In this document: in pieces, positions 60,198-64,000 of the stretch
How positions within the stretch are numbered: position 1 is the first letter of the stretch
How the letters are laid out: every line of letters starts with the position of its first letter
Assembly (NCBI RefSeq): GCF_024189315.1
Contig: NZ_JAIZEO010000002.1
Coordinates: forward strand, 496,001-560,000
Source: Halobacillus sp. A5
GTDB lineage: Bacteria > Bacillota > Bacilli > Bacillales > Halobacillaceae
Direction: 5' to 3'
Length of the DNA: 64,000 nucleotides
Notes under the pieces: generated by a model
Database searches by the model: none
Told to the model about the DNA's origin: nothing
Seen by the model: only the letters and a program-made list of their open reading frames with translations
Translations under genes and position numbers: made by a program

Positions 60198-61373
60198 ATG
60201 AGGGAACATAAAGAGACATTGTATATTCATGGAAAAGATATGTGTGTAACTTCTCATAGAAGCCTGTCCCTGCCTATTTTTCAAACGTCTACTTTCGCTT
60301 TTCCAACGGCTGAGGAGGGAGAAAGGCGATTTGCGGGAGAAGAACAGGGATATATTTATTCAAGATTAGGCAATCCGACGGTTCAGGCGCTGGAAGAAAA
60401 GACAGCAGCAGCGGAAGGTGGAGAGAGGGCTTTAGCTTTTGCCTCGGGGATGGCAGCGGCTTCTGCAATAATTACAGCCCTGACCAAAGCTGGAGATCAT
60501 ATCCTTTGTTCAAATGGCCTTTACGGCTGTACGTATGGTTTGTTAAGTTTACTGCAAAAAAAGTATAATATTACTCATCATTTTTCTAATATGCGGAATG
60601 AAGCTGAAATTCTAAATCAAATCAAACCCAATACATCGTGTATCTTTATTGAAACTCCTATTAATCCTACGATGAGAGTCATTGATCTTAAAATGGTGTC
60701 AGAAGCTGCCCGCCGGCATGGCATTCCCGTAGTGGTGGATAACACGTTTTCTTCACCATATTTGCAGCAGCCGCTCACCCTTGGCTGTGATATCGTCCTT
60801 CATAGTGCCACAAAATATTTAAATGGACACGGGGATATGATCGGCGGTATTGTGGTGGGAAATAAAAACTTCATAGAAGAACTGGCTTACACTGTTCGAA
60901 AAGATATGGGCGGCATTATGAACCCTTTTGACGCCTGGCTGTTGAATAGAGGATTAAAAACGCTTCATGTTCGAATGGACCGTCATTGTTCCAATGCTGA
61001 GCAGCTGGTTCGCTGTTTAAAGCAGCATGAAAATGTCTCTGAAGTATTCTATCCTACTGACCCCGCGCATCCTGATTACAAGGTTGCCTGTAACCAAATG
61101 AAAAAGGGAGGCGGGGTCATTTCTTTTAGAATAAGAGGGTCTAAATCAGACGCCATGAAGATGATGAATCAGTTGAACTTAGTAAAGATTGCTGTTAGTC
61201 TTGGAGACGCTGAAACGCTGATTCAGCACCCTGCTGCCATGACTCACTCTGCTATTCCACCTGGAGATAGAGAGGCAATGGGAGTGGATGACAGGATGGT
61301 GCGTTTATCAGTTGGGCTGGAATCATGGAAAGATATTTGGAATGATTTAGAACAGTCGCTGGATCGACTTTAA
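60198..61373 (+). CDS. megL: methionine gamma-lyase
   Basis: 391 residues of the Cys/Met PLP family. Lys206 in LHSATKYLNGHGD carries PLP. Tyr109 and Cys111 in GLYGCTYGLLS match the Tyr and Cys that distinguish methionine gamma-lyase (Cys116 in P. putida) from cystathionine enzymes. It splits methionine to methanethiol, 2-oxobutyrate and ammonia. AAGGGAGGA precedes the ATG. No S-box lies upstream, unlike metX-hom. A cystathionine gamma-synthase or lyase role is less likely. Confidence 0.85.
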   Translation: MREHKETLYIHGKDMCVTSHRSLSLPIFQTSTFAFPTAEEGERRFAGEEQGYIYSRLGNPTVQALEEKTAAAEGGERALAFASGMAAASAIITALTKAGDHILCSNGLYGCTYGLLSLLQKKYNITHHFSNMRNEAEILNQIKPNTSCIFIETPINPTMRVIDLKMVSEAARRHGIPVVVDNTFSSPYLQQPLTLGCDIVLHSATKYLNGHGDMIGGIVVGNKNFIEELAYTVRKDMGGIMNPFDAWLLNRGLKTLHVRMDRHCSNAEQLVRCLKQHENVSEVFYPTDPAHPDYKVACNQMKKGGGVISFRIRGSKSDAMKMMNQLNLVKIAVSLGDAETLIQHPAAMTHSAIPPGDREAMGVDDRMVRLSVGLESWKDIWNDLEQSLDRL

Positions 61374-61493
61374 TACGCTGGATGAGATGTCCAGCCCTAC
61401 ATATGATAAGGTTTACTGATATTGAATAAGGGAACTAAAAAGATATCAGCAGATTATTAACACATTCATTCCACCGAAAGGAAGAGGATACAC

Positions 61494-61988
61494 ATGTTAA
61501 AGAAATTATTTGGTAAAAAAAGTGTTGAAGAAAATATCGTAGCCCCATTAAGCGGAAAAGTAGTTTCACTTGATGAAGTACCGGATCCTGTCTTCAGCCA
61601 GCGTATGATGGGGGATGGTGTTGCTATTGAGCCTTCGAATGGTAAAGTGGTCAGCCCGGTTGATGGAGAAGTGGTTCAGCTTTTCCCAACTAACCATGCT
61701 GTAGGAATAAAAACGAAGTCAGGGATTGAAGTGCTCGTTCATATCGGACTGGAAACCGTAGCTATGGAAGGGGAAGGGTTTGAAGGTCACGTCATGACAG
61801 GAGATAAAGTCAAAGCCGGAGATGCCCTTATTACATTTGATACTGACTTAGTTAATGAAAAAGCGAAAAGCACGATTACCCCAATCGTCATTACAAACTA
61901 TGATGACGTGGTTGAACAATTCGAGCCGGCGTATAGTGATACGGCTGACGCTGGAGAAACAACTGTCATTACTCTGCAGACAAAATAA
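61494..61988 (+). CDS. PTS glucose-family EIIA protein (second copy)
   Basis: 164 residues with His68 and His83 in the same context as the protein at 12269-12757, its paralogue. It probably relays phosphate to a sugar-specific EIIBC. It precedes a sucrose-6-phosphate hydrolase but no EIIBC is in the window. GAAAGGAAGAGG lies before the ATG, and a terminator follows. Confidence 0.92.
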   Translation: MLKKLFGKKSVEENIVAPLSGKVVSLDEVPDPVFSQRMMGDGVAIEPSNGKVVSPVDGEVVQLFPTNHAVGIKTKSGIEVLVHIGLETVAMEGEGFEGHVMTGDKVKAGDALITFDTDLVNEKAKSTITPIVITNYDDVVEQFEPAYSDTADAGETTVITLQTK

Positions 61989-62001
61989 TAAATGCGGCCG
62001 G

Positions 62002-62035
62002 GAACCTAACGTTACCACAGCGTTAGGTTCTTTTA
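62002..62035 (+). terminator. intrinsic terminator between EIIA and sucrose hydrolase
   Basis: GAACCTAACG pairs perfectly with CGTTAGGTTC around a 9-base loop, followed by four T. It may attenuate transcription into the hydrolase gene. Confidence 0.75.
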
Positions 62036-62147
62036 TAAGGGTGCTGCGAAATTGAATGGAAAGAATTTATTGGAAAACGCTTTAGTGTCATTCCGTGTAA
62101 ATTTACTCTTTAATACAGCCTATGAAACAGCTAAGGAGGGGAAAGAA

Positions 62148-63614
62148 GTGAATACAAAAGATGAGCAATTAAGAGCTGCTGCAGCGGCAGAAATAAAGAA
62201 ACACGAGGAGAAAGTCCAGTCAGATCCTTACAGGCTTTCGTTTCACCATATGCCCCCGGTCGGTTTACTCAATGACCCGAATGGCCTGGTGCACTGGAAT
62301 GGGGAGTATCATGTATTTTACCAGTGGATGCCGTTTAAACCGGGCCATGGTGAGAAGTTCTGGGGTCATTACATAAGTAAGGACCTGGTGAATTGGAGGC
62401 ATGAACGCATCGCTCTCACCCCATCTGAGTGGTATGACAAGGATGGTTGTTACTCAGGAAGTGCGATTGTTCATAATGAGCAGCTTTACCTTTTTTACAC
62501 AGGTAACGTCTTCAACGAAAAAGGGGAGCAGGAGGAGTACCAGTGTCTTGCCACCTCTTCAGACGGGCTCTACTTTGAAAAGGAAGGGCCAATTATCCAT
62601 GTGCCGGAAGGATATACGAGTAATTTCCGTGATCCTAAAGTATGGAAAGGGGAAGGGCGCTGGTATTTGGCTGTAGGAGCGCAGAATAATGATGAACAGG
62701 GAAAGGTGCTCCTGTATCGCTCAACAGATCTTCTGGATTGGGAACTGCTAGGACCTATTGCCGGATCGAATGAAAATCGTCTCGGTGATTTCGGCTTCAT
62801 GTGGGAGTGTCCAGATTTCTTCAGGCTGGAGGAGCAGGATATTTTGATAGTGTCCCCCCAGGGACTGCAGCAGGATGGTATGAAGTACAATAACACCTAC
62901 CAAAGCGGCTATTTTGCCGGTCAGCTGAGAGAAGAAGAGGCGAGCTTTGAACATGGAACATTTTGTGAACTAGACCGGGGGTTTGAATTCTATGCGCCGC
63001 AGACTTTCCTTGATAATAAGGACCGCCGTATCCTGTACGGATGGATGGGCGTGCCCGATCAAAATGAGCCTTCCCATCCTACAGTGGTAAATCAATGGAT
63101 CCACGCGCTTACAATTCCACGCGTGTTAGAGTGGACGGAAGGGCAGCTGATCCAACAGCCTGTATCTGAGCTTGAAGAGATGAGAGAAGCTGTCCTTCTG
63201 CATTCCGAAATTACGATTTCCAATGACCAAAAAGCGGTCCGCGGTGTAGGAGGTAAACCTGTTGAGCTGCGGATTGAAATAGAAGAAGTTGAGGATCAGC
63301 TGGCATTAGAAATTTTTCATTATGCATCGTTCAGCTACAAAAGGCGTGATGGCATTCTCACCTTATCCCGCCCCCAGCTGGAGGATAAGAGTAAAACAGA
63401 ATTCCGCCAGACTGTACTGAAGGAAGAATTAAAAGAGCTGCGTATCTTTATTGACCATTCATCTCTGGAGATTTTCGTAAATGGCGGTAAAGAAGTATTC
63501 ACGAGCAGGATATTTCCTCAGCCGGAAGATGAGGATATCTTGTTTACGTCATTAGGTAACTCTACATTTTCTATAGAAAAGTGGAAGCTGAGCGGTTACC
63601 GTACTCAGCTTTAA
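62148..63614 (+). CDS. sacA: sucrose-6-phosphate hydrolase (GH32)
   Basis: 488 residues. The beta-fructosidase nucleophile Asp43 lies in HMPPVGLLNDPNGL; NFRDPKVW is the RDP transition-state motif; WECPDFF holds the acid/base Glu. A C-terminal beta-sandwich follows. It splits sucrose-6-phosphate from PTS uptake. GTG 62148 lies 8 bases after GGAGG; an ATG at 62052 lies just past the EIIA terminator and adds 32 residues, less likely. The EIIA upstream fits a sucrose-PTS locus with EIIBC elsewhere. Confidence 0.9.
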   Translation: MNTKDEQLRAAAAAEIKKHEEKVQSDPYRLSFHHMPPVGLLNDPNGLVHWNGEYHVFYQWMPFKPGHGEKFWGHYISKDLVNWRHERIALTPSEWYDKDGCYSGSAIVHNEQLYLFYTGNVFNEKGEQEEYQCLATSSDGLYFEKEGPIIHVPEGYTSNFRDPKVWKGEGRWYLAVGAQNNDEQGKVLLYRSTDLLDWELLGPIAGSNENRLGDFGFMWECPDFFRLEEQDILIVSPQGLQQDGMKYNNTYQSGYFAGQLREEEASFEHGTFCELDRGFEFYAPQTFLDNKDRRILYGWMGVPDQNEPSHPTVVNQWIHALTIPRVLEWTEGQLIQQPVSELEEMREAVLLHSEITISNDQKAVRGVGGKPVELRIEIEEVEDQLALEIFHYASFSYKRRDGILTLSRPQLEDKSKTEFRQTVLKEELKELRIFIDHSSLEIFVNGGKEVFTSRIFPQPEDEDILFTSLGNSTFSIEKWKLSGYRTQL

Positions 63615-63664
63615 TGAAGTATGGTACGATAGGGTAATCAACACTGACGAAGGGGTAAAAGAGC

Positions 63665-64000
63665 ATGCATTATTCAAAGCTCAAAGCCGAGGAGCGGAGA
63701 GAAAACATTTTATCTTATTTAAAACAAAGCAAAGAGCCAATCAAAGGCCATTCCTTGGCAAACACGATGAACGTAACGCGGCAGGTAATTGTAGGGGATA
63801 TTTCACTCCTTAAAGCAGGTGGTGAACCGATAGTTGCTACAAGTCAGGGCTATGTCTATATGAGCCATGCGAATAACCAATTCGCTTATCGTGAAATCAT
63901 TGTATGTCAGCATCGTCCGGACCAGACAGAGGAAGAGCTTACTATTTTAGTGGATCACGGTGTACATGTGATTGATGTTATTGTGGAACACCCGGTCTAT
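63665..64000 (+). CDS. niaR: NiaR-type transcriptional repressor, N-terminal fragment
   Basis: The window ends after 112 codons. HTH_11 (LKAEERRENILSYLKQSKEPIKGHSLANTMNVTRQVIVGDISLL) is followed by ATSQGYVYM and the start of a 3H domain. This is the YrxA/NiaR family, which represses NAD biosynthesis or niacin uptake with nicotinate as co-repressor. AAGGGG lies upstream of the ATG. The pncA gene, in the same pathway, is at 10.2 kb. Confidence 0.82.
   Translation, partial: MHYSKLKAEERRENILSYLKQSKEPIKGHSLANTMNVTRQVIVGDISLLKAGGEPIVATSQGYVYMSHANNQFAYREIIVCQHRPDQTEEELTILVDHGVHVIDVIVEHPVY

Noticed and set aside
61380-61400. Terminator after methionine gamma-lyase (GCTGGA/TCCAGC hairpin)
   Set aside because: The stem is short and has no T-tract.

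Overview
The window comes from a low-GC Gram-positive bacterium of the Bacillaceae, most likely a moderately halophilic genus such as Halobacillus or a close relative. This is inferred from gene families (LiaIH/FSR, TreP-TreA-TreR, YpmR/YpmS, SwrC with a TetR partner, an Sda-like protein, an S-box upstream of methionine genes), strong AGGAGG-type ribosome binding sites, and acidic surface proteins. It is ordinary chromosome. I saw no phage, insertion sequence with a transposase, CRISPR array, rRNA or tRNA gene.

Layout. 0-8.3 kb: aldehyde dehydrogenase with a DUF779 partner, a 5'-3' exonuclease, an orphan XRE-TPR regulator, an NAD(P)-binding protein, a RecB-like nuclease, an alkyltransferase-like DNA-repair protein, a pyridoxal/HMP kinase, an S51-like peptidase and a membrane protein. 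8.3-12.2 kb: TrhO, PncA and an MFS exporter, with two copies of a MITE-like repeat. 12.2-16.7 kb: a complete trehalose PTS operon (EIIA, TreP, TreA, TreR) behind two TreR-type operators. 16.7-24.6 kb: a persulfide dioxygenase-rhodanese with a CstR-type operator, an RRNPP-type regulator overlapping a previously hidden 38-codon secreted-peptide gene, an archaeal/mitochondrial-type aconitase, a ring-cleaving dioxygenase, and an HTH-PAS regulator followed by a hidden Sda-like gene. 24.8-35.1 kb: a TRIC-like channel, CysK, YpmS/YpmR, a nuclease-Rad3 helicase fusion, an OFA transporter, a sugar dehydrogenase lipoprotein, a small membrane protein and an Xaa-Pro peptidase. 35.3-39.1 kb: a Lia cell-envelope stress operon split by a third copy of the repeat. 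39.1-48.5 kb: RpiA, an RQC-like protein, DUF4166, tryptophan dioxygenase, an RsiV-like lipoprotein, hom-metX under an S-box, DUF2188, a flavin monooxygenase and an unknown protein. 48.5-60.0 kb: SwrC and its TetR repressor, a renalase-like oxidase, RarD, a Rieske-FAD oxidoreductase, an EAL-HDOD protein and a MarR-MFS pair. 60.2-64.0 kb: methionine gamma-lyase, a second PTS EIIA, sucrose-6-phosphate hydrolase and the start of a NiaR-type repressor.

The most interesting items are: (1) the translationally coupled regulator and signal-peptide pair at 19.06-20.45 kb, a candidate undescribed RRNPP quorum-sensing system; (2) three copies of a repeat with shared 19-bp ends, each abutting a host intrinsic terminator whose stem sequence reappears at the far edge; (3) a six-unit array with an exact 20-bp period at 53.75-53.87 kb; and (4) the unlisted Sda-like gene beside the HTH-PAS regulator. 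All functional names are from recognition of sequence motifs by eye; no database search was run.
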